In this document: one piece after another, positions 20,193 through 28,314 of the stretch | Layout: every line of letters begins with the position of its first letter | Numbering within the stretch: the first letter of the stretch is position 1 | NCBI RefSeq assembly: GCF_000586475.1 | Contig: NZ_BAWJ01000001.1 | Location: 186,001-250,000, forward strand | Direction: 5' to 3' | Length of the DNA stretch: 64,000 nt | DNA from: Psychrobacter sp. JCM 18903 | Lineage (GTDB): Bacteria; Pseudomonadota; Gammaproteobacteria; Pseudomonadales; Moraxellaceae | The notes under the pieces: model-generated | Database searches by the model: none | The model's input: the letters and a program-made list of their open reading frames with translations, nothing else | Told to the model about the DNA's origin: nothing | Translations under genes and position numbers: made by a program

Positions 20193-20266
20193 AAAAGTAC
20201 TCCAACTAAAAAGTACTCAAACTAAAAAAGTGCTCAAACTAAAAAAGTGCTCAAACTAAAAAAATT
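20193..20266. repeat. Short tandem repeat, about four copies of an 18-bp unit
   Basis: Units of the form AAAAAAGTGCTCAAACTA (earlier copies AAAAGTACTCCAACTA and AAAAAGTACTCAAACTA) run head to tail, with a degenerate related unit ahead at about 20165-20192. The two last units are identical. It lies in the 320-bp gap between the MFS gene and the phospholipase D gene; both are on the minus strand, so it is in the MFS gene's upstream region. The rest of the gap shows nothing else. Confidence 0.85.
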
Positions 20267-20341
20267 GGGCAAAAGAATCACTCAATAGCGCTGTTATTAT
20301 TTAAATATGACTAAGTTTTAGAGTGTTTTTAATGGTGGCAG

Positions 20342-21982
20342 CTATAGCAACCAATCAATAGGTAGCCATGACATGATAGTCAGCCAGACATGATCGCTGA
20401 TATCGACGCGTGGCTCTGAATCATAAACCACTTTTTTATCGTCTTCCATAGTATGCCACTGTAGCTTACCATTATCTGATAGTTTGACTTCATAAGCTTG
20501 GTTTAGCAGGTCATCGCTCAGCGCACCATGCAATTGTTTTGCCAGCTCATCATCATTGATGATCACACCCATTTCTGTATTGATATTGGCAGATCGAGGG
20601 TCGACATTATAGGAGCCAATGAATACTTGATAGTCATCAACGGCAAACGTTTTTGCATGTAAACTGGTTGAGGATTGACTACGAGCTTTCCAAAGCTTGT
20701 TTTCGCGTTTTTCTTCAGAGGCAGTGGATTTTAGCTCGTAGATTTTGACACCAGCGCGCAGCAAGTTAGGTCGCCATTGACTATAGCCAGAATGCACAGC
20801 AGTCACGTCGGTCGCATCAAATGAATTGGTCAAAATCTTAATCTCGATACCAGCTTCAGCCAATTGCACTAAAGTATTGACACCATCTTTGGTGGGTACA
20901 AAGTAAGAGGAGATGATGGTTAGCTTTTTGGTTGGGCTGCCTAATAAGGTACGCAGTTGATGCACCAAATTGGTATCCGCTGGTACCGTTTTAGTCAGCT
21001 TGCCTACATCATCACTCAAAAACTGCATGTCTGTCCAGCGAAAAGGCACGCGTTTATTGACCAAGTCACTGTCTATCGTTGACTCTTCTAGCGCTTCTTT
21101 ATACACCGTCAAATGATTGTCGCTACCTTTTTCATCCTGACCGAGCTTGTCCAGTGCCGCTAGGAAATCAGGCGCTGTATTGTTGTCAGGCTTCACTAGC
21201 GTTTCGATGTCAAATGACAAAGGCGAAGACCAATAGCTTGAAAAACTGTTGTCAATATCTGCGACGACTTTACCGATGAGTAAAACATCCAAATCCGCAA
21301 ATTGACTATTTTGGTCATTGCTTAAATATTCATTGCCAATATTACGTCCCCCAATGATGGTAATCTGCTTATCAAAAGTCATGCTTTTATTGTGCATGCG
21401 GCGATTGATACGTGGCAGACCTGTGACGTAGTTTAATGTTTGAAACTTACGGTGCATCAGCGGATTGATGATTCGTACCGCAATGTTCGGATGACTGGAA
21501 AAACGTAATAAATGCTGATCGAAGGTGGCGTCATTATTAAAATCATCTAATAGTAAGCGTACAATGATGCCGCGTTCAGCCGCTTCCCACAGATCTTTCA
21601 ATAGTAGCTGACCAGCTTGGTCATTATGCCAAATATAATACTGCGCATCGATATTACGTGTGGACATGTCCGTTAATATACTGCGAGAAGCAAAAGCATT
21701 GGCACCAGTTACAATGGGGTGGTAGCCGGATAAATCTGGGTGAATATCATTCTGCTCGCTAATCGATGCTACCAAATCAACGTCATTGGTTGCTACTGTG
21801 TCACTTTGTCCAGTTTCTTGATTGTCTTCGTGTTGATATAAGTCATGTACTCGTGCTGATAATGCTTGGCTCTCAGGTAAGTGCGGCTGTTTTGGCAAAA
21901 CCTGACATCCACTAAGACCTAAGGTTAGTCCGAGTGTTAGACTCAACGATAAGTTGCTTGGTTCTATACTGAACATCGACAT
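20342..21982 (-). CDS. Phospholipase D-family lipoprotein (cardiolipin-synthase-like)
   Basis: A 546-residue protein with a lipoprotein signal peptide: hydrophobic SLSLTLGLTLGLSGC with the lipobox LSGC, so Cys26 is the likely lipidated residue. It carries two PLD HKD motifs: HNKSMTFD at 197-204 followed by GGRNIGNEY, and HAKTFAVD near residue 460 followed by GSYNVDPRS. These are the catalytic H-x-K-x4-D pairs of the phospholipase D/cardiolipin synthase superfamily. The duplicated-domain layout and the GGRNIG motif resemble ClsC/YmdC-type enzymes, but the lipid anchor is distinctive. The reaction is probably phosphatidyl transfer or phospholipid hydrolysis at the membrane. Frame intact. Confidence 0.88.
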   Translation of the reverse strand: MSMFSIEPSNLSLSLTLGLTLGLSGCQVLPKQPHLPESQALSARVHDLYQHEDNQETGQSDTVATNDVDLVASISEQNDIHPDLSGYHPIVTGANAFASRSILTDMSTRNIDAQYYIWHNDQAGQLLLKDLWEAAERGIIVRLLLDDFNNDATFDQHLLRFSSHPNIAVRIINPLMHRKFQTLNYVTGLPRINRRMHNKSMTFDKQITIIGGRNIGNEYLSNDQNSQFADLDVLLIGKVVADIDNSFSSYWSSPLSFDIETLVKPDNNTAPDFLAALDKLGQDEKGSDNHLTVYKEALEESTIDSDLVNKRVPFRWTDMQFLSDDVGKLTKTVPADTNLVHQLRTLLGSPTKKLTIISSYFVPTKDGVNTLVQLAEAGIEIKILTNSFDATDVTAVHSGYSQWRPNLLRAGVKIYELKSTASEEKRENKLWKARSQSSTSLHAKTFAVDDYQVFIGSYNVDPRSANINTEMGVIINDDELAKQLHGALSDDLLNQAYEVKLSDNGKLQWHTMEDDKKVVYDSEPRVDISDHVWLTIMSWLPIDWLL

Positions 21983-22038
21983 AAATGAATTACCTTAGTG
22001 AGCCTTACATAAAGAAGTATTTGTTAGAAAGTAAGCGT

Positions 22039-22101
22039 GAGGGCATGTCCTCATTTTTAGTCCATTAAAAAGACTATCAATTGAATGAAGGACATGCGCT
22101 A
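22039..22101 (+). mobile_element. Internally deleted MITE derivative (about 62 bp)
   Basis: Left end GGGCATGTCCTCATTTTTA and right end TCAATTGAATGAAGGACATG correspond to the two ends of the full-length elements at 16535 and 23786, but the whole middle is missing. The terminal inverted repeats still pair (GGCATGTCCT with AGGACATGC), and both carry the same C-to-T change. It lies between the phospholipase D lipoprotein gene and metZ. Confidence 0.75.
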
Positions 22102-22461
22102 GTGCATCGTTTATTTTACCGATGATAGCACTGATTACGAAGCGTATAACAATATCGCCCAAGACAAAAATTAAATCGCCGCTAAGCTTATCAGCTGTCG
22201 TCATCTATGCCTATTATAAATACGTTATTTTTGTTAGATTCAGCGACTTATTCAGTCATTATTTACTTATCGTCTCTCTTTCATCTGTTGTTAAGAAAGA
22301 GGTAGATGTGTATTCAAAAATAATATTTAGCCATCGCTTGAAACCAGCTGTGTGGAATAAGTTGACATGATATGATAACGCTGATGCATTCGGTCGATAA
22401 TCAGAAGAATAAGCAGTCATTTTATATCAATCAAAATACCAATCAAAGCAACGGAATATTT

Positions 22462-23751
22462 ATGAGTCAGTCGCAAGCCCATGATGATAAAAATGTAGAT
22501 AAATTAGATCCAAACTGGCGCAGTGACGCGCTCAATTTAGATCTCGATTATGGTATGCAAACCATTGCTGTACGGGCAGGGCAACATCGTACCGATGAGG
22601 GTGAGCACTCAGAGGCTATCTTTACTACCAGCTCGTACGTGTATACCTCAGCGGCAGATGCCGCGGCACATTTTAATGGAGACAAGACGGGCAACGTTTA
22701 CTCACGCCACACCAATCCAAGTGTGCGTACCTTTGAGCGTCGTTTAGCAGCGCTTGAAAACGGAGAGCGTGCAGTGGCGACAGCCTCTGGCATGGGCGCG
22801 ATTTTGACTATGTGCTTGGCATATCTGAAAGCGGGCGATCATTTGCTTGCTGCCAATCAATTATTTGGCTCATCGATTGGTCTATTTAATAATTATATGG
22901 CAAAGTTCGGTGTGGAAGTCAGCTACGTTGATTGCTTCGATAATGAGGCGTGGGCAAACGCCGTTCAACCAAACACCAAAGTCATTTATTGCGAAAGCCC
23001 AAGTAATCCATTGGCACAGATTTGTGATATTGGCTTTTTAAGCCAGCTGTGTAAAGCCAATGATATCTTATTGGTCGTTGATAATTGCTTTGCCACTCCA
23101 GCTTTGCAGCGTCCACTTGATTTGGGTGCCGATGTGGTGATTCATTCTGCCACTAAATATTTAGACGGTCAGGGGCGAGTACTTGGCGGCGCACTAGTTG
23201 GTAGCGATAAGCTGATGCAAGAGGCGTTTACTGTGGTACGTTCAGGCGGTATCAGTATGAGTCCATTTAACGCATGGGTATTTACCAAAGGGTTAGAGAC
23301 GCTGAAACTGCGTATGCAAGCGCATTGTCAAAATGCCAATCAAGTAGCAGAGTTTTTGGTCAATCATCCCAATGTTAGTGCCGTACATTTCTCAGGTTTG
23401 AGTGATCATCCTGCTCATGAGCTTGCGACGCGTCAACATCATATGAAAGGTGGCTATGGTGCTATCATGGGTTTTGAAGTAAAGGCTTCTGACAGCACTG
23501 ATTCAAATAGTCGTGATTCGAAATCTGCGGCTTGGCATGTCATTGATTCCACCCAAATGGTCTCTATTACCAATAACTTGGGCGATGCTAAAACCACCAT
23601 TACCCATCCCGCGACCACCACCCATTTTCGCTTGAGTGCAAAAGAGCGCGCTGAAGCGGGCGTAAAAGATTGTCTTATTCGTTTGTCAGTAGGCTTAGAA
23701 GATGTAGAAGATATCATCAAAGATTTGGCGCGTGGTTTAGACAGTTTGTAA
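22462..23751 (+). CDS. metZ: O-succinylhomoserine sulfhydrylase
   Basis: PLP enzyme of methionine synthesis that makes homocysteine directly from O-succinylhomoserine and sulfide. Trans-sulfuration family motifs are present: the substrate region SSYVYTSAADAAAHFNGDKTGNVYSRHTNPSVRTFE, ATASGMGAI, the PLP-ring Asp in VVDNCFATP (Asp207), and Lys232 in HSATKYLDGQGRVLGG. The GQGRVLGG variant and overall pattern fit MetZ rather than MetB. I chose the ATG at 22462 (429 residues), preceded by GGAATATTT; the frame is open back to 22372, but that stretch looks non-conserved. Near the C-terminus there is a small Asp/Ser-rich insert (ASDSTDSNSRDSKS). MITE copies lie on both sides of the gene. Confidence 0.92.
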   Translation: MSQSQAHDDKNVDKLDPNWRSDALNLDLDYGMQTIAVRAGQHRTDEGEHSEAIFTTSSYVYTSAADAAAHFNGDKTGNVYSRHTNPSVRTFERRLAALENGERAVATASGMGAILTMCLAYLKAGDHLLAANQLFGSSIGLFNNYMAKFGVEVSYVDCFDNEAWANAVQPNTKVIYCESPSNPLAQICDIGFLSQLCKANDILLVVDNCFATPALQRPLDLGADVVIHSATKYLDGQGRVLGGALVGSDKLMQEAFTVVRSGGISMSPFNAWVFTKGLETLKLRMQAHCQNANQVAEFLVNHPNVSAVHFSGLSDHPAHELATRQHHMKGGYGAIMGFEVKASDSTDSNSRDSKSAAWHVIDSTQMVSITNNLGDAKTTITHPATTTHFRLSAKERAEAGVKDCLIRLSVGLEDVEDIIKDLARGLDSL

Positions 23752-23785
23752 AGATAACGGTATAATCGCGGTTAGCACTTTATAT

Positions 23786-23958
23786 TAGGGCGTGTCCTTA
23801 TTTCAAAAATGGTGATAAAAATGAAATAAATTGCCGTTAAACGAGGAAAATAGCGCAGATAATATCGGGATATTAACCAGCTATTTAACGATGTTTGGCA
23901 AAATTTAGCCATTTTTAACCCGTTTAGATATGATCAATTGAATTGAGGACACGCCCTA
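23786..23958 (+). mobile_element. MITE copy 3 (full length)
   Basis: A 173-bp element beginning TAGGGCGTGTCCTTATTT and ending AATTGAGGACACGCCCTA, aligned end to end with copy 2 and differing at a limited number of positions. The centre is AATATC-GG-GATATT, so the palindromic core is kept although the two middle bases differ from copy 2. It fills the gap between metZ and ybaB, beginning about 35 bp after the metZ stop. Confidence 0.9.
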
Positions 23959-24002
23959 GTAAAATATCAATCATTTATGATTAAAAAACAAAAGAGGCAA
24001 CT

Positions 24003-24332
24003 ATGAATATTCAAGCATTAATGCAACAAGCACAAACGATGCAAAAGAAAGTCGAAGCAAACGTTGAAAATGCTAAGAAAGAGCTTGCGAATAAAGAAGT
24101 ACAAGCTGAAGCGGGCAGTGGTCTGGTAAAAGTCACCATGACGGGTCGCCATGTGGTTAAGCGTTTAACCATCGATCCAAGCTTGCTAGAAGATGAGCCA
24201 GATATGATCGAAGATCTTATCGCTGCTGCTATCAATGACGCCGTTCGTCAAGCAGATGCGCTATACGAAGAAACCATGGCTGGCGCGACCTCAGGCATGG
24301 GTCTACCACCTGGTATGCAAGGTATGTTCTAA
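24003..24332 (+). CDS. ybaB: YbaB/EbfC family nucleoid-associated protein
   Basis: Small DNA-binding dimer, 109 residues, that coats the nucleoid. Family features are all visible: the N-terminal helix [20 protein letters not shown], the [28 protein letters not shown] strand core, a [15 protein letters not shown] helix and the glycine/methionine-rich tail ending [16 protein letters not shown] precedes the ATG. The gene directly ahead of recR is the usual bacterial arrangement (dnaX-ybaB-recR), although dnaX is not present here; its place is taken by metZ and a MITE. Confidence 0.95.
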   Translation: MNIQALMQQAQTMQKKVEANVENAKKELANKEVQAEAGSGLVKVTMTGRHVVKRLTIDPSLLEDEPDMIEDLIAAAINDAVRQADALYEETMAGATSGMGLPPGMQGMF

Positions 24333-24370
24333 GTCGTTATTTTTTAAGCCAAACACGACATATTAAAGAC

Positions 24371-24410
24371 AAAATGGGGTTGTTATCGACATGATACGAC
24401 CCCATTTTCA
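24371..24410 (+). terminator. Hairpin between ybaB and recR, possible terminator
   Basis: AAAATGGGG pairs with CCCCATTTT, and the next four bases (TTGT/ACGA) pair with one wobble, giving about 13 bp. The following T-run is short (TTTTCAT), so read-through into recR is likely. Confidence 0.5.
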
Positions 24411-24451
24411 TAGCTACGATTTATAAATTAAGTTAAATAAAGGAAGATGCT

Positions 24452-25045
24452 TTGCTGACAGCCAAATTTGATCAGCTGGTTAAACAGCTGCGTATTTTGC
24501 CGGGTGTGGGTCAAAAAAGTGCCCAACGTATGGCGCTGCATTTGCTCACCAAAAAACGTCCACAAGGCATGGCACTTGCCCAAGCGCTTGATGAGGCGAT
24601 GCGCGATATCGTCGAATGCCAACGCTGCCATAGCTTCAGTGATGATCAAATCTGTCCGCTGTGCCAAGATCCGCGCCGTGATGATGCCTTGCTATGTGTG
24701 GTTGAGACCGCAGCAGACGTGATGGCTATCGAACAAACCGCAGGCTACCGTGGCCGCTACTTTGTGTTAGGTGGTCATTTATCACCGATTGATGGCATTA
24801 GCGCTGATGATCTGAATATTGAACAACTGGTCTGGCGGGTCAAGCAAGAGCCTGTTGAAGAGTTGATATTGGCGACTGGTACGACTGTCGAAGGGCAGAC
24901 CACCGCGCACTTTATCAGTGCAGCGGTTAGTCGTCATGTTAATAAGGTCACACGTTTGGCACAAGGTGTACCAATGGGCGGCGAGCTTGAATATCTTGAT
25001 AGCATGACCCTTGGACAAGCGATGCAAAATCGTTCATTTTTATAG
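24452..25045 (+). CDS. recR: Recombination protein RecR
   Basis: Part of the RecFOR system that loads RecA on gapped DNA. The 197-residue protein has the helix-hairpin-helix start [20 protein letters not shown], the four-cysteine zinc site CQRC...CPLC (Cys 56, 59, 68, 71) and a Toprim domain ([37 protein letters not shown]...). The start is a TTG with AAGGAAG upstream; no in-frame ATG fits the conserved N-terminus. Frame intact. Confidence 0.96.
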   Translation: MLTAKFDQLVKQLRILPGVGQKSAQRMALHLLTKKRPQGMALAQALDEAMRDIVECQRCHSFSDDQICPLCQDPRRDDALLCVVETAADVMAIEQTAGYRGRYFVLGGHLSPIDGISADDLNIEQLVWRVKQEPVEELILATGTTVEGQTTAHFISAAVSRHVNKVTRLAQGVPMGGELEYLDSMTLGQAMQNRSFL

Positions 25046-25182
25046 CATCTTTTTATAAGGACCAAGTCTTTTCCATTTTATTTTATGAAATTGTTATAAT
25101 TGATTCACTAGTATTTTATTATTTACTTTTATCGAGACGCCTCTAGCGTTTTATTTTTTCCTATTTATGCAGGTATCTGCCC

Positions 25183-26517
25183 GTGTCCAACCATGCTCCA
25201 ACAGCTTCAACTGCTGCCATCCAATCAAACCTTGTAGACAACATTAACATTGCTACTTCTGATGATTTATTAGCACAATCAATTAATTCTAAAATAGAGT
25301 CAGCAGATCTGCCCTCAGAGCCAGATATTGATGCGTTGCTAGATAGTGCCGACGAAGCTGCTGTCACGTGGGTGCGTGAACAAAATGGTTTGGCTGAAGT
25401 TATCGATGCATTGGCAACTTGTGGTCGGGTGGCGTTAGATACCGAGTTTATCAAACGTGATACTTATTATCCGCGCTTGGCATTGGTGCAGCTGAATACT
25501 GGCAATCATATTTATTTATTAGATGCCCCGCAGTTGCAACTGACCGAACTGTGGCAGGCACTGGCCAAAGTTGATGTGGCGATTTGGCATGCCTGTGGTG
25601 AGGATTTAGGGATTTTTTATCTACTCTCTGGTTGTCCGCCATTGACCAATATATTTGATACGCAAATTGCGTTGTCTTACTTAACGGGTCAATTGCAAAT
25701 GGGCTATCAGCAAGCGCTTGACGACCAGCTAGACATGCACATTGATAAAGAACAAAGCCAGTCGGACTGGCTGCAACGTCCATTATCAGACGAGCAAGAG
25801 CAGTATGCGATTGATGACGTACGCTTTTTGCCAGCACTTTATTTAAGTCTTGAATATGCGTTAAAAAAGCAAGGTTTATACGATTATGTATGGGCAGATT
25901 GCCAGCTTTATGCCAGTGATTTGTATGATACTCAGCATGTTGAAGACAGCGCAATGTACCTAACAATGGCAGATTATCGTTATACTTCACAGCAGATGGC
26001 GATACTGCAAGCGGTTGCGACGTGGCGCGAGGAGCTGGCACGTTCGACCAATCAGCCACGTACGTTTGTGATTAAAAAACAAGCAGTACGTGAGATCATC
26101 ACTGAAAAACCAAGCAATATGCGAGAGCTTGCGCACAAAACCACGATGCACCGCAGTATGTTGCGCTTATACGGCGAAGAGCTGCTAAAAGTGATAAATC
26201 AAGCAAAAAACCTGCACCCTGCTGAATATCCTGACTGCCTATTACCGCCGTATCGCTCAAAAAATAAAGTACTGTCAAAAGCAGTGCAGCAAGCGATCGA
26301 TAATCACGCACGAGCTATCGGCGTACCTGACAATGTATTGATGCGTAAAAAGTGGCTCGGGCAATTGTATGAAGTAATTGCTTTTGATAAAGATTTAAGC
26401 GAGTTGCCAGAGGGATTAAAAGGCTGGCGGAATGACTGGGTCATGAACACCCTGATTCCAGTCATCAAAAAACATAAAACTGAGTTGCAGCAGGGTATGG
26501 GTATCAACGTTCGATAA
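25183..26517 (+). CDS. rnd: Ribonuclease D with an N-terminal extension
   Basis: 3'-5' exoribonuclease that trims tRNA precursors. The DEDD exonuclease domain begins at about residue 70; the first motif is VALDTEFIKRDTYYPRLALVQL (Asp86, Glu88), the second WHACGEDLGIFY, and the third YAIDDVRFLPALY with the Y/D pair. HRDC-like helices follow (about 270-340, LQAVATWREELARSTNQPRTFVIKK). The protein is 444 residues, longer than the usual ~370, because of an acidic Ser/Ala-rich N-terminal stretch of about 65 residues. The GTG at 25183 is the longest supported start; a start nearer the exonuclease domain is possible but no ATG suits. Frame intact. Confidence 0.92.
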   Translation: MSNHAPTASTAAIQSNLVDNINIATSDDLLAQSINSKIESADLPSEPDIDALLDSADEAAVTWVREQNGLAEVIDALATCGRVALDTEFIKRDTYYPRLALVQLNTGNHIYLLDAPQLQLTELWQALAKVDVAIWHACGEDLGIFYLLSGCPPLTNIFDTQIALSYLTGQLQMGYQQALDDQLDMHIDKEQSQSDWLQRPLSDEQEQYAIDDVRFLPALYLSLEYALKKQGLYDYVWADCQLYASDLYDTQHVEDSAMYLTMADYRYTSQQMAILQAVATWREELARSTNQPRTFVIKKQAVREIITEKPSNMRELAHKTTMHRSMLRLYGEELLKVINQAKNLHPAEYPDCLLPPYRSKNKVLSKAVQQAIDNHARAIGVPDNVLMRKKWLGQLYEVIAFDKDLSELPEGLKGWRNDWVMNTLIPVIKKHKTELQQGMGINVR

Positions 26518-26556
26518 GCCATAAGATTCTATCATTGATAAAAGATGATGCTTTTC

Positions 26557-27246
26557 TCAAGACGTAAGTTTGTTATGCTCGAACTGTCCATGTTGTAAAA
26601 AGTACTTGGTTTGCGCGGCTACTGTTTTATCGACCAGCATCCCAGTATGCGAGACTGGTAAAACTATGTGATCCGTGGCAGCCTCTATTTTGGTTTCTTC
26701 TATATATACTGTGCCATCGTGTAGTAGGTGTTCTACTGATGGCATATTATTTGTCTTACGCAATTTTCGATTATGATACTGTAAAAACAACTGCCCTAGG
26801 CCATAAGGACGATTACCCGCAATCACCCCAAGGGTAATATGCTCCGGTAAAGGTGCTACGCTGCCATCTAACGCATCGATGTATGAGCGACCCACTACAG
26901 CTGGGGTCAAGCGCCAAATGTAGTCAGCACATACACTGCCTACATGCGGTGTCCCAAGTGTCACGCAGCGTCCTATCTGCCACTGCGGATATGCAGTGAC
27001 AAAATCACGAATAATCAGACCGCCCAAACTATGACCGACCAAATCTATCGGTTGGTCAGGGTGATGATGGTTTTCTAGCCAGCTATTTAGGCGGGCACTA
27101 TTGGTTTTGATACCGTCACGCATACTACGATAACCGAATTGATGAGTATCAAATCCTGTTGCTTGCAAGCGTTTGGCGAGTGGTCGCATGATCCAAGCGG
27201 TTTGGTGCAGACCATGGATGAGAATGACGCAGTTTTTTTGTGGCAT
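26557..27246 (-). CDS. Lipase-like alpha/beta hydrolase
   Basis: Serine hydrolase of the esterase/lipase (PGAP1/LipA-like) group. It opens with the strand CVILIHGLHQTAWIMRPLAKRL (oxyanion HG), carries the nucleophile elbow VGHSLGGLIIRDF (Ser at about residue 73) and LGTPHVGSVCADYI just after, as in bacterial triacylglycerol lipases. The likely catalytic His is in VLPVSHTGMLVDK near the C-terminus. No signal peptide, so it is probably cytoplasmic. I chose the ATG at 27246 (MPQKNCVIL); an in-frame start five codons earlier is possible. Length about 229 residues. Frame intact, monocistronic. Confidence 0.85.
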   Translation of the reverse strand: MPQKNCVILIHGLHQTAWIMRPLAKRLQATGFDTHQFGYRSMRDGIKTNSARLNSWLENHHHPDQPIDLVGHSLGGLIIRDFVTAYPQWQIGRCVTLGTPHVGSVCADYIWRLTPAVVGRSYIDALDGSVAPLPEHITLGVIAGNRPYGLGQLFLQYHNRKLRKTNNMPSVEHLLHDGTVYIEETKIEAATDHIVLPVSHTGMLVDKTVAAQTKYFLQHGQFEHNKLTS

Positions 27247-27356
27247 GGCATTTTCCAACAAAGTAAAAATAGTTTTGATAACATATGAAAAAGAATGCTA
27301 AAAACATGAAGAACCAGTCTTTATAACTCATATAATCTATGTATATTAAATCTAGC

Positions 27357-27977
27357 TCAAGTTTGACTCATTTTACGGAGTTCTATTCCCAACCTTATAT
27401 GGCAATATATAATAAGGATAATTGAGCAAACCACTGCCCAACCTAGAAAGCTTAGTAAGTACTTATCCCAATGTTTATAGATAACAAGTTGGTAGTTGTG
27501 ATTCAGCTTTCTGTTTTCTGCAATTTCTTGATTTTCTAAGTAATCTATAAAAGCGCCACTATCATCATATCCAAAGCAGTTTTGTTTCCACCATTCATTA
27601 GAATGCTGAGTTTTCCAAATTACTTCTCCATAACTACCATATAATTGAGCTTTGCACAGCTTTTTTTGGAAGTTGTTACTAACTGCGCTAGGACTTCTGT
27701 TAAAAACTACTACTCCTAATATATTAGCAGTAGTAATAGGTTGGTCATCAAATAATACAGTCTTCTGATCAAGTAGGTTTACTTTAACAATTTGGCAGAT
27801 TGCTATTTCATCAGGTCGTTTTTTTTCACAGCTGATGTTTAACTTATAGTCATTAAAATAGATACTGATAACTGTGGCTAGAGCAGCAAAAAACATGATG
27901 CCTGCTATGAGTATGACACCTTCAAGCTGAATGGGCTCGTGATTAGACACTGTCGTATTTTTATTTGCACGAGTCAT
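27357..27977 (-). CDS. Hypothetical membrane protein with two transmembrane helices
   Basis: I do not recognise this family. The 206-residue protein has a short cytoplasmic start (MTRANKNTTVSNHEPIQ), a helix at about 18-41, a 130-residue hydrophilic, probably periplasmic domain with four cysteines (CEKK, CQIV, CKAQ, CFGYD), and a second helix at about 173-194 with a basic tail. Its base composition is more AT-rich than the neighbouring genes, hinting at recent gain. The layout resembles small proteins of the DUF3592 type (two helices around an extracytoplasmic domain), but I cannot confirm this. Confidence 0.65.
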   Translation of the reverse strand: MTRANKNTTVSNHEPIQLEGVILIAGIMFFAALATVISIYFNDYKLNISCEKKRPDEIAICQIVKVNLLDQKTVLFDDQPITTANILGVVVFNRSPSAVSNNFQKKLCKAQLYGSYGEVIWKTQHSNEWWKQNCFGYDDSGAFIDYLENQEIAENRKLNHNYQLVIYKHWDKYLLSFLGWAVVCSIILIIYCHIRLGIELRKMSQT

Positions 27978-28243
27978 TTTAGCTATTCCACATAAGATTA
28001 AATGAGAAGATCATTATAAAGCGTTTGCTTATAGACACAATTATGATTTTAACTAACTATAGTCGATTAAATTTAAAAAGAATTAAGTGCTGCTGAGATA
28101 AGTTTTACGTAGCATCTACAGTGACGAAGTCGCACAGCAAGCAAGGAAAATATGTATTAGTAGCAGGCTATTCTGATCATCTTTTGTTTTATTTAGAGTT
28201 AACCATGCTAAGAGCATAACAAGTCAGATAAAGTACATACAAA

Positions 28244-28284
28244 ATAAAAACCTCCAAATCAGCTGCTGACTTGGAGGTTTATTT
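28244..28284. terminator. Bidirectional terminator after gcvP
   Basis: AAACCTCCAA and TTGGAGGTTT form a 10-bp stem, extended past one mismatch by TCAG/CTGA, with an A-run on one side and a T-run on the other. It lies 30 bp beyond the gcvP stop (minus). The remaining sequence between 27978 and 28243 shows no gene. Confidence 0.85.
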
Positions 28285-28314
28285 TTATATCAACTGTTCA
28301 TACTTATTTGAAAA

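Noticed and set aside
22122..22370. 82-codon frame upstream of metZ
   Set aside because: Low-complexity hydrophobic product, no ribosome-binding site, begins just after a MITE fragment; looks like intergenic sequence.
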